Below, in pieces: positions 32,733 through 43,825 of a stretch of DNA of 64,000 bases; the first letter of the stretch is position 1; every line of letters starts with the position of its first letter. The translations under genes were made by a program, and so were the position numbers. Location: contig CM121342.1 in assembly GCA_051530055.1 (NCBI GenBank), positions 6,944,001-7,008,000 on the forward strand, in the 5' to 3' direction. A model generated the notes under the pieces. That model worked only from the letters and a program-made list of their open reading frames with translations. It had not been told where the DNA came from and searched no databases. Source of the stretch: Neoechinorhynchus agilis (lineage: Eukaryota > Acanthocephala).

Positions 32733-34214
32733 GCTAAACCCCATTCTTTGCTTAGAGGGTGGATTAACTCAGCTCCGGGACTTATACTAACCAAACACTG
32801 AGACCGTCTAACTCACATCGAATTATACTGCGAGTAAGCGGTCCAGCGGGATTCCCAGATCCTAGAACGAAGCGTACGGATCCACATTTTACAAACAAAT
32901 TCGCTGTTCAGAGGATCGATCTAGCAGTAAATACGAGTTCGAACCCAGATGAAATGAGAACTTTCATGACCAAATACTTGAATAAGCTAAAGAACTTAAA
33001 TCATTCGAAACTAATTAGCAATACCAATGCAAAGGACAGAGGAATTGAAATTTCAGTTCGCTTCATCATCATTTGATTTATTTTGCGATGATGGAATTAC
33101 AAATCAGTTTCGATTGAATTAATCCAAAACGTAATAACACAAAAACGTGATAATTGGGAGACGAAGGGTAAAAGGCGAAGCACAAACGATTAATTGAATT
33201 ATTTCAAGTCCTCTAAATACAAATTTTATTATTTTACATAGTGTAAGCGCTTAAATTCGCTCAAGTGGAGATGCAAAGGAACATAAAATACTCGTAGACG
33301 GGTACAAAACATACAAAAAAGGTGAGATGCAATAATGGATTTTATGGCTTCTAAGCGGAAAAGATTTGTTTTGGAATACATTATGAACTTTGTTGAGGTT
33401 GTGGAGGCCATAGTAATCGATGACTATGTTGTCCTGCGAGAATCCATCCCGATTTTCGTCTACAGGGAGCAATCTTTAGATTATGGAGACCAAGATAACA
33501 AAAGGGGCGATCATCACTTTTGTTTCTCCCTCTTATAAATATAAAAATTCTCATCTGAATATGAGAAGCACCGGATCCCTCGAGTTCTGAGTGAAACTTT
33601 GGAGGTTTTTCTGGCTTTCTGGAGGAGTATGCAATCCAATGTTGAATAAATTAGACGTCCTGTCACTTTGGTCGAAAAAGCTTGGATGTTAGATGCAGTT
33701 CACCTATCCTGGATCTCTCGTTCTGGCGTTGTTGCGGATATCTTTTGCGGACAGAACCGCCAACGTTGTACTGAGAGATTTACAAAATGATATTCAAAGA
33801 ATCATCGCAAAGATTAATGTCAACATTTTGCGATAGGAGTTTTCGGGACAAGAGACGTTTAGAATTGTGTAAAATATCGATAAAAAGATCTTTTTATATA
33901 CGAAAGGTGCCGTATAGACTGACCTCGAAGCGATGCGGTTATCACACACTACTTTTTGAAAGTTGAAGAACGATCCAGATTTGAGCGAAGGATAATAGAA
34001 AGCGCGAAGTTGAAGTTTCCACGCATAAAAACCTGCCTTTATCTGAGGACCGCTTCTTATATAAAAATCTAGCCATTCCGCATATAAACACGAGGAAGTA
34101 CTGATAAAATTGATTGAGATTGGTATTCAAATGTCGTCAAATGTATTGTCTTAGTGGGCTGTTAAAAATAATGATCGATTTGTTGAAGCTGTGACCGTCT
34201 CCAGTAAACTCCTA
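32733..34214. other. Intergenic, no supported gene
   Basis: A 67-codon plus ORF (33335-33538) overlaps a 73-codon minus ORF (33251-33472). Neither has a recognisable domain. No other structure was identified. Confidence 0.35.
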
Positions 34215-35800
34215 TGAAATTTGGTATGACTAATATAATAATAACACGTTTTATTTGTTGATTCACAAAGAAGAGGAGCCAAGTCTCCCTTTTGGGTCCT
34301 CATGAACACTCGAATTAATCTTTCTATCGATTTTGGACTGGATTACGAGTCCGTCCGGGTGAGAAATGGTGGTTATTGTTTTTTCAGGAGCGCTTGGAAG
34401 ATTGGTCTTTCCTCAGGTTCATTTCAAGTTCGGATATCCGAAATCGACAACATTTTCGTATTCTATAAAAGGTGCTTCCACGCGATTATTAACCGTGGCA
34501 CTGTAATAATAACACGTTTTATTTGTTGATTCACAAAGCGGAAGAGGATCCAAATCTCCCTTTTGGGTCCTCATGAACACTCGAATTAATCTTGCTATCG
34601 ATTTTGGACTGGATTACGAATCCGTTCGGGTGGGAAATGGTGGTTATTGTTTTCAGGAGCGCTTGGAAGATTGGTCTTTCCTCAGGTTCATTTCAAGTTC
34701 GGATATCCGAAATCGACAACATTTTTGTATTCTATAAAAGGTGCTTCCACGCGATTATTAACCGTGGCACTGTAATAATAACACGTTTTATTTGTTGATT
34801 CACAAAGGAAGAGGAGCCAAGTCTCCCTTTTGGGTCCTCATGAACACTCGAATTAATCTTGCTATCGATTTTGGACTGGATTACGAATCCGTTCGGGTGG
34901 GAAATGGTGGTTATTGTTTTTGTAGGAGCGCTTGGAAGGTTGGTCTTTCCTCAGGTTCATTTCAAGTTCGGATATCCGAAATCGACAACATTTTTGTATT
35001 CTATAAAAGGTGCTTCCACGCGATTATTGACCGTGGCACTGTAATAATAACACGTTTTATTTGTTGATTCACAAAGAAGAGGAGCCAAGTCTCCCTTTTG
35101 GGTCCTCATGAACACTCGAATTAATCTTGCTATCGATTTTGGACTGGATTACGAATCCGTTCGGGTGGGAAATGGTGGTTATTGTTTGTAGGAGCGCTTG
35201 GAAGGTTGGTCTTTCCTCAGGTTCATTTCAAGTTCGGATATCTGAAATCGACAACATTTTTGTATTCTATAAAAGGTGCTTCCACGCGATTATTGACCGT
35301 GGCACTGTAATAATAACACGTTTTATTTGTTGATTCACAAAGAAGAGGAGCCAAGTCTCCCTTTTGGGTCCTCATGAACACTCGAATTAATCTTGCTATC
35401 GATTTTGGACTGGATTACGAATCCGTTCGGGTGGGAAATGGTGGTTATTGTTTGTAGGAGCGCTTGGAAGGTTGGTCTTTCCTCAGGTTAATTTCAGGTT
35501 CTGATATCCGAAATCGACAACATTTTTGTATTCTATAAAAGGTGCTTCCACGCGATTATTGACCGTGGCACTGTAATAATAACACGTTTTATTTGTTGAT
35601 TCACAAAGAAGAGGAGCCAAGTCTCCCTTTTGGGTCCTCATGAACACTCGAGTTCTGATTTGCTAAATGAGATTGGCCATTGATTTTGAAGTGGATTACG
35701 AGTCCGTTCGATTGAGAATATCCGGGCGGGTTGGAAGGTCCCTTCTAATGGTAATTAATAGTTATTGCTTGCAGGAGCGCTTTAACAGGTCATAACTAAA
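34215..35800 (+). repeat. Satellite array of the 268-bp family (array 1), about 5.5 copies
   Basis: AATAATAACACGTTTTATTT recurs at about 34237, 34505, 34774, 35043, 35309 and 35574, so the spacing is 265-269. Each monomer carries TTCTATAAAAGGTGCTTCCA, a perfect TATA-box-like sequence, and GGTCCTCATGAACACTCGA. A 68-75 codon frame recurs (SEIDNIFVFYKRCFHAII) but begins at different sites and has no sign of function. The 3' edge (35650-35800) is diverged. Confidence 0.92.
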
Positions 35801-35968
35801 TGAGATCATAATCGAGGGCATTTTAGAAAACGAAATGAACGAACTTGGGCACATTGGTCGAGATATGGTCCTTGGTGAGGTCCCCGATCCCTTTTTGGCC
35901 AACAATATTTTTTGAAGCATCAAAACATCGCATTCGTAACAACAATTAACAGAAAATTAAATTGGTTT

Positions 35969-35974
35969 TTTATT
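35969..35974 (-). terminator. Polyadenylation signal of the TONSL gene
   Basis: AATAAA on the minus strand lies about 87 bases beyond the stop at 36061, between it and the satellite array. It supports transcription ending here. Confidence 0.45.
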
Positions 35975-36060
35975 TGAGTGCTGCTTTCAAAAGAAAAACA
36001 TGTTATTAGGAGTACAAATTCATCACTAGTAAACACAATCAGATATTATTTGCCGTTCAA

Positions 36061-39000
36061 TTACACTTCATAGATCTCAGCCACCAGAAAACTGTTATCG
36101 TGGTCGATCACATCACACAGAATGTCTTGATCACATAAACCAAAATCATCCTTTGTACGAATTACGACTCTTGCTGTTGTTATTGACAAATTGCCACTAT
36201 AAGACAATCTTCGTAAAGCTTCTTTCCCCAACTCAGCAACGGTCCTTGAAGCGTCAAAAGGGACTATGATTTTTTCAATTACTTCTTTTGAACCTCGACT
36301 AACCGCCTCAATACAAAGTCTACGAAGATCCCGCGGTCGCGAAACGTTTGCTTCAACATCTTTAAGGTTTACACTTCTAAATACAGAAGTTTTTTCTGTT
36401 GATTGCTCGTCGCTTTCTTGCTTTTTCGTTTTTGCGAACGGCGGACGAGGGTCACAGCGAACTCTATCGCTAGACTTTCTCTTCAATGGTCGATCACTTT
36501 TTGGCGAAGAATCCTGTGAGCAATCGTTATCATCAGTCACAAACGGACTATTGTAAGCCAATTCACTTACAAATGCACCCCTTTTGTTAGCTCTTTGTGA
36601 GGGTAGTAAAGATTTTTGAAGATCGTTCCATGGAAGGATTTTACGCCGGACACCTTCAATCGCACTTCGATATATTTGCGTTGCACTTGTTTGTTGACTA
36701 ATTATAGGCATCGGATCATCCAATGGAGCGCTGCATTGACTGTTTCCGTTCGATTGTTTTCCTCCGACGTCCGCTTCAATTTCTACATCCGATGGCTTAT
36801 AGTCGGGAAATACCGACAGAATATGAGCTAACATTCTTGATTCCAATTTGAAACATTTGTCCAATTCATCTTCGGTCGGACGGGATTTTATATCGGGATT
36901 GGATTCTCGTTGCGCTCTACATACCCTTAGATCTTATGTTGACATTTTTAAATACAAAAAAATCAAGGCAAGAGACATAAAAGCAGAAACTATATTTAAA
37001 GTTTTGAACAACGATTAGTCGATTTTTCTGATTGCTTAGTTTCATTAAATGTTTAGAATTGGCATCTTTTTTGAAAAAAAGAAGAAATGAAAACGATCCT
37101 GACACACTTTGTTTTTTTCTTAAAGAGATTTCCGATTCATTACAATGGCTCATATAAACTCAATTACAAAGAATAATTTTCTCTCGGTTTCAAAAAACCC
37201 CAAGAAGAATAGATTGCGTTAAACTGGATAGAATTTGGCGATTGCATACTTAGTCTACTAATGAATTGTGGACCCGAGAAAGCGAAATTCGAACCTAAAA
37301 AGAAGGCAAAGGTTTGTCGACACAAGTTTTAGATCATCAAGAGGAGTTTTTCCTTCCATACTCCGAATGGCTGGATTAGCGCCATGATCCAAAAGGAGTT
37401 CAATCATTGCAAGAAGACCATTTTGGCAGGCATCGTGAAGTGGCGTTATTCCCTCAGCGGCTCCTCTATCGTTTATCGCACCTCCATGTTCTAATAAATA
37501 TCTAGCCACTTCCAAATGGTTATGATTGATAGCTTCATGGAGTGGGAGCCATCCATTATTATCTCTTACATTTATCGGATGTCTACTTGCTTCAATGAGT
37601 TTCTTAACGTTTTTCAGTTGACCGCGAATGCATGCCAAATGAAGGGGCGTCTCTCCTTTCGCGTTCCGGGTAACATTTACTTGTCCATTAGGAGCCGAAG
37701 TGATTGATGCTTGCAGAGTAGACCGTTCTTCTAATAATTCTGACACAGCAGAAGATGAATCAACACTGGACTCGGTGGATTCATCAGTTGATCCTAGTTT
37801 CTCAACGTCACCTAATCGATCTCCGGACTCAGATATAGTACGTTCAACATCACTGGTGTCATCATCAAATGATTTCTTTGCATATAAAAACTGTTCAAGT
37901 GCACTTCTATAACCAATACGGTTTCGCTGTTCAATCGCTTTGATTGCTTCCTCGATAAGTGCATAGATGTCCCTTTTTCCACCATTGCTATTGAGCTTAC
38001 AAACGGCGAGATCAAGTAAGATACGAGGTGATCGTTTAAGTGCGATACTTTTTTCATAAAACTCACAAGCGTTTGCGAATTTACGTTCAGCCTTACAAAC
38101 ATGGCCACTGAGCACGTAAAAACGTTGTGCAATCATCGATTCATCAGTTCCATTGTTTAAAGCGGACGGTGGCATCTTTTCAAGAACTTGCCTAGCTTTA
38201 TCTGGCATTTCTAATTTTAAATAAATATCCGATAGTTTCAAAATTGAACGATGGAACTCATCACTGGAACCACGGATAATGTCGCGATGTCTTAATAGTC
38301 TCTTCAAATTCCGGGATTTCATTTTGAGTTCCTCATTCACACCTGAAGGCTTTAAATATACAGCAGCTGATTCAAGCGTCCGTTTGGCACCATCCAAATT
38401 ATCGAGATAAATCTGGGTTTCAGAATAATCACAAGCCCATAGCACGTAGATATCCTTTCCCGCTCTTTTAGCACATTTGTGAGCGGTCGTGGAGAGAATA
38501 TGAATTGCTCGATCAGCCCCATTGCTCCTTCTCAATATAGAACATATCGCGGAAAGGCATCGAAACAATTCTTCAGAATGATTGTTCTCTTCTGCGATCT
38601 CTTTTGATTTCTGTAAATGAGCCACAGTCTCTCGGGGACGATTTAGTTCGTCTACAATCAATGCCAAATTCAAGTAAAGTCGAGATTCCATTGCTGTACC
38701 ACCTTCTTTGAACTTTAGTGAACGTAAGGTTAAAGTTTCGGCTTCATCAAGCATTTTCCGACTACCCTCTTTCCACATCATCTTAAGATCGCATCCACGG
38801 ATATAGAGAAATCGCCCTAATGTCAGATATGCACGTTGTAGTTCAGCGTTGTTGCCGGTGGCATTTTCAACGTATTCACGAAAAAACGGCTCAGCTTCTA
38901 GCATCCATCCGTTGTCCATATAGACTTCACCGATCATGCGCTGAATACGAGCTCGGTCAATCTTACGTTCAGTCAACTCGAGAGCTTCTTTTAAGTGGAA

Positions 39001-39132
39001 AATAGCATCCGAGCTCCGGCCTAATTCAATCAGTGTATCAGCGATCTCGTTATGCTTTTCTAACAACTGAGATTTACGAAGTGAACCGGTTGTTAGTTTT
39101 CGTTGCAATGCTAACAGCTTCTTTTCTGACAT
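36061..39132 (-). CDS. TONSL: TONSL homologue (replication-coupled repair/histone reader), no LRR domain
   Basis: Exon 1 starts at 39132 and ends in the range 37322-37290; exon 2 is 36925-36061. N-terminal TPR repeats cover about residues 25-400 (ADTLIELGRSSDAIFHLKEA), followed by a Ser/Asp/Glu-rich linker (about 423-470). Three ankyrin repeats follow (about 486-600; GETPLHLACIRGQLKNVKKL). Exon 2 adds a charged linker and ends in a ubiquitin-like domain (IIVPFDASRTVAELG to FLVAEIYEV). In human TONSL the ankyrin domain binds unmethylated histone H4K20 together with MMS22L. The matching motif DNNGWLPLHEAINH keeps the Asp, Trp, His-Glu and Asn equivalents, and PLHDA keeps the next Asp; the Tyr after Asn is His here. 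Human TONSL continues into a long C-terminal LRR region. Here a stop and a polyA signal follow the ubiquitin-like domain, so the LRR part is missing. The exact splice donor is unsure. Confidence 0.85.
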
Positions 39133-39539
39133 TGAATCTGAAGTAACGGAATTGAGGAGAGATAATAATAAACAACAAAAAAGGGACTTAAAAAAGAAAC
39201 ATTAAAGGTTTTAACAGATTCAATGCTTGTTACGAGACTCTAATTAAAAACAAAGTCATACGTCGCTTAGTTATCGAGCAATGATTCAAAGAAAATGACC
39301 CATATGAATTTATTTTTTCATTCCAGTGGACATTGTAATGGCCATATTTATTTGTTATGGAAAACCAATTACGAATCTATTCCAAAAATTCGAAACGATT
39401 TATAAGAAGTGTAAGAGATATTAAAGAGGCAAATCGAAGGCAATTTTATGGTCAGAAAAATTATTCTATTGAAATTCCAGTATCGAATTAACTCCAATTC
39501 ACAATGGTTTTACTATAGAAAAATAAAAATTATTCAAAA
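39133..39539. other. Upstream region of TONSL, no gene confirmed
   Basis: It holds the presumed TONSL promoter with no clear core element. On the plus strand a TTCCAG at about 39325 is followed by about 30 open codons (VDIVMAIFICYGKPI), which might be remains of the sequence that gave rise to the adjacent satellite. Confidence 0.3.
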
Positions 39540-41340
39540 AATGCTTCACAAAAACCAATGAAATTCCTAAAAGAAAGCTTTCCATCTTTTGCTCTTGATC
39601 CAAAGAAATTCGAATATAAAAAAGCGGATAATTGTAAAGCACAAAAAAAGTTTTACAACAAAAATTATTTAAAAAAAGCTTCACTAAAAGGAAGGAAATT
39701 ACTAAAAGAAATAAATTTCCCATATTTTGCACTTGATCATAAAAAAATCGAATATAAAAAAGTAGATAGTTGTAAAGCATAAAAAGTTTTGCTACAAAAA
39801 TAAAAATCATATATAAAAATGCTTTAGTATAAAGAAGGAAATTCCTAAAAGAAATAAATTTTCAATGTTTTGCACTTGATAAAAAAATAGTCGAACAAAA
39901 AAGTAGATAGTTGTAAAGCATAAAAAGTTTTGCTACAAAAATAAAAATTATATATAAAAATGCTTTAGTATAAAGAAGGAAATTCCTAAAAGAAATAAAT
40001 TTTCAATGTTTTGCACTTGATAAAAAAATAGTCGAACAAAAAAGTAGATAGTTGTAAAGCATAAAAAGTTTTGCTACAAAAATAAAAATTATATATAAAA
40101 ATGCTTTAGTATAAAGAAGGAAATTCCTAAAAGAAATAAATTTTCAATGTTTTGCACTTGATAAAAAAAATCGAACAAAAAAGTAGATAGTTGTAAAGCA
40201 TAAAAAGTTTTGCTACAAAAATAAAAATTATATATAAAAATGCTTTAGTATAAAGAAGGAAATTCCTAAAAGAAATAAATTTTCAATGTTTTGCACTTGA
40301 TAAAAAAATAGTCGAACAAAAAAGTAGATAGTTGTAAAGCATAAAAAGTTTTGCTACAAAAATAAAAATTATATATAAAAATGCTTTAGTATAAAGAAGG
40401 AAATTCCTAAAAGAAATAAATTTTCAATGTTTTGCACTTGATAAAAAAATAGTCGAACAAAAAAGTAGATAGTTGTAAAGCATAAAAAGTTTTGCTACAA
40501 AAATAAAAATTATATATAAAAATGCTTTAGTATAAAGAAGGAAATTCCTAAAAGAAATAAATTTTCAATGTTTTGCACTTGATAAAAAATAGTCGAACAA
40601 AAAAGTAGATAGTTGTAAAGCATAAAAAGTTTTGCTACAAAAATAAAAATTATATATAAAAATGCTTTAGTATAAAGAAGGAAATTCCTAAAAGAAATAA
40701 ATTTTCAATGTTTTGCACTTGATAAAAAAATAGTCGAACAAAAGTAGATAGTTGTAAAGCATAAAAAGTTTTGCTACAAAAATAAAAATTATATATAAAA
40801 ATGCTTTAGTAGAAAGAAGGAAATTACTAAAAGAAATAAATTTTCAATGTTTTGAACTTGATCCAAAAAATCGAATAAAAAAGGCGATAATCGTAAAGCA
40901 TAAAAAGTTTTGCTACAAAAATAAAAATATATATAAAAATGCTTTAGTATAAAGAAGGAAATTACTAAAAGAAATAAATTTTCAATGTTTTGCACTTGAT
41001 AAAAAAAAGTCGAACAAAAAAGTAGATAGTTGTAAAGCATAAAAAGTTTTGCTACAAAAATAAAAATTATATATAAAAATGCTTTAGTAGAAAGAAGGAA
41101 ATTACTAAAAGAAATAAATTTTCAATGTTTTGAACTTGATCCTAAAAAATCGAATAGAAAAAGGCGGATAATCGTAAAGCATAAAAAGTTTTACTATAAA
41201 AAGAAAACATATAAAAAATTTCAGTAGAAAGAAGGAAATTCCTAAAAGAAGTAAATTTCCATCTTTTGAACTTGATCCTAAAAAATTCGAATATAAAAAG
41301 GCGGATAATTGTAAAGCATAAAAGAAAGGTAAAAAGAAGG
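39540..41340 (+). repeat. AT-rich satellite array, ~142-bp unit, about 12 copies, coding ancestry
   Basis: AAATTTTCAATGTTTTGCAC recurs every 141-143 bases through the core. At the left edge (39558-39782) the unit is open on the plus strand and encodes a lysine-rich repeat (ALDPKKFEYKKADNCKA). At the right edge (41255-41320) nearly the same peptide (ELDPKKFEYKKADNCKA) reappears. Core units carry stops and frame changes. The satellite therefore looks like an expansion of a decayed protein-coding repeat whose edges keep the ancestral frame. Confidence 0.88.
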
Positions 41341-41964
41341 AAACAAAAACGAGAGGAGGAAAGATGCTCCTACGAAACTTTTTCAATGGAATGAAAAGGT
41401 TCTCTTTGTTTCAAAACATTCTGAATCTATGAAGAGGAAAATGGAAACGTTAATGAATCGGGAAGACTGTTTTATCTTAAAGCGTTTATTGGAAATCAAT
41501 AAATTAATGCGGAATGATCGATTCTTCTTCTTATATTAAAAAAGAGGTAATTCGATGTGTTCGTTTCTCCTCTTTACCGAATTCCCCACTGCTTCAATGG
41601 TAAAAGGACTACCAAGACCGTTAAATTTGCGATTTAACTTTCATTTGGTTCCGGGTATGATGATGATTTCGATACAATGGCCCTCTCCTGGACGACTTCG
41701 ATGATAAAGACGGTTTCGCCGATGAAGATAAGTTAGACGGCGAGGCCGTCTCAGATTGGTAAAGTGAAGAAAAGAACAAGAGTTTTGTCATACAGACGAA
41801 TTTAATGACCCTACCCATCTTTTTGACGGAACCGTGACAGCTCAAGATAAAAAGGGTTAGAGTCGACCGGGGAATTAAGTTTTTTTTGGCAAGTGACTTG
41901 GTCATCAAACTTTTGAATTTTTTTGTGGGTCTCTTTAAAAATGCTTAAAACGCTCAAAGTTTGA
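41341..41964. other. Intergenic, no gene seen
   Basis: Sequence between two satellites. The minus ORF 41621-41908 is short and Ser/Lys-rich with no recognisable domain. Confidence 0.35.
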
Positions 41965-42850
41965 TTTCTATGAGATCACAATCTAAGAATTTTTAAATTT
42001 GGCGAATTAAAACTGCGTTCCGAATCTCTTTTTCGATTATTACGGCATTTACGACTTTTCAGTGTCCACAAATGCGCTTTTCCGATTATTTGGGCTATCG
42101 AAACTTAATTTAACTTTAGAAAAATCTCTATTTCATATGGAATTTTATGGCGAATGTTTATTTTAGATTTCTATTTGAGCTCGTACTTTTGTACATAGCG
42201 ATTTTTGGAGAATTTGCAATGTTTTCGGTACGCAAATTGCTTATTTAAAGTTTTAATTTTATTTCTTTGATCACAATCTAAGAATTTTTAAATTTGGCGA
42301 ATTAAAACTGCGTTCCGAATCTCTTTTTCGATTATTACGGCATTTACGACTTTTCACAGTGTCCACAAATGCGCTTTTCCGATTATTTGGGCTATCGAAA
42401 CTTAATTAAACTTTAGAAAAATCTGTATTTCATATGGAATTTTATGGCGAATGTTTATTTTAGATTTTTATTTGAGCTCGTACTTTTGTACATAGCGATT
42501 TTTGGAGAATTTGCAATGTTTTCGGTACGCAAATTGCTTATTTAAAGCTTTAATTTTATTTCTTTGATCGCAATCTAAGAATTTTTAAATTTGGCGAATT
42601 AAAACTGCGTTCCGAATCTCTTTTTCGATTATTACGGCATTTACGACTTTTCACAGTGTCCACAAATGCGCTTTTCCGATTATTTGGGCTATCGAAACTT
42701 AATTTAACTTTAGAAAAATCTCTATTTCATATGGAATTTTATGGCGAATGTTTATTTTAGATTATTATTTCAGCTCGTACTTTTGTACATAGCGATTTTT
42801 GGAGAATTTGCAATGTTTTCGGTACGCAAATTGCTTATTTAAAGTTTTGC
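41965..42850. repeat. Tandem array, ~297-bp unit, three copies
   Basis: CTAAGAATTTTTAAATTTGG starts at about 41981, 42278 and 42574. Units are almost identical over the whole length (for example GGCATTTACGACTTTTCA, GTACATAGCGATTTTTGGAG). The first copy lacks a CA dinucleotide present in the other two after TTTTCA. Confidence 0.9.
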
Positions 42851-43655
42851 TGTTGTCGGAATTTTTAATAAAAAGTAATAATGATGATTTGAGCCTTGAT
42901 CAAGATAAAACATAGAGATAAAATAATCAATTGATCAACCTTTATGCGTGGTTCGTTTTGTGCTTACACCTTTGGTCCAAAAATACTTTTTAGATTGTTT
43001 TTTATTAATAAAAAATTTTGGTTCAGTATGAAAATAGCGATATTGATTGGGAGTAGACAAAAATCGATTACAAATATTAGTTTCGATTTTAATGTAACAT
43101 ATGTTTCCTTATCTTTTGATTTCTCAAGCGTTTAATGGCTTTAACCCGCAAACAATGTAAAAGCGCTTTCTGGCTTTCATCTCAATTGCTACTTGTCAAT
43201 CTCAAGTACTTTTATCCGAATTACCTGCTCAACGTATTTTACCAATCATCTTGTCAATCAATGAATACCTGAAGCCACGCCTACCAACAAATCGGGCAAA
43301 ACATTTTGTCTAATTGCAATTTTCACTCTCATTCTCTTACACACAAAAATGAGCTTACCTTTCGCTCAGGGCGTTCAATTTACACTGAGAGCAATTCACA
43401 ATTTTGCGGTTGATTTATCCTCGAGCAAAATCACAATTGATTCGTCTCTATGATAGGGAAGGCGTGGTTTTTATCATGATTAAAACAAAACGATAAAAGA
43501 TGGAATCATTGTTTATTGATTTTTATCGGGAAATTTCCAAGGGCAAACTAGAAATGAGGTTAATTTAACCATTTATTTTTTTGATAATTTTTTTCCGACT
43601 AATTGAACGGCAAATTTTTTGCGGTCTTTTATTTATGTTAAATCGCATACACTCA
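42851..43655. other. Intergenic, no gene seen
   Basis: AT-rich sequence. The 63-codon ORF at 42944-43135 is Phe/Ser-rich and not credible as a gene. Confidence 0.35.
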
Positions 43656-43659
43656 TGGC

Positions 43660-43825
43660 CTTCCCACAGTTCGGAGGTGCTCAGCTGCACACTAAGGGCC
43701 GGGGCCTATGGGCGATCTCAAACCTGATCCCTGCCCTTCCAGCAGCCTAGCGACCGGTAGATTTGAACCATCGACATATTGAACGCGCTCACACCACTCG
43801 TCCACTGGGTTACGATCTTTAAAAC
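43660..43825 (-). mobile_element. Second tRNA-derived SINE family
   Basis: Read on the minus strand, AACCCAGTGGACGAGTGGTG resembles an A box, and GATGGTTCAAATCTACCGG contains a B-box-like GGTTCAAATCT. A GC-richer body follows (GGCTGCTGGAAGGGCAGGGA and GGCCCCGGCCCTTAG). The base composition differs sharply from the AT-rich flanks. The sequence shares no body with the 2450-2640 family. Confidence 0.65.

Noticed and set aside
34302-35333. 68-75 codon ORFs in the 268-bp satellite arrays
   Set aside because: Satellite-derived open frames; the frame breaks in edge and dispersed copies with no sign of constraint.
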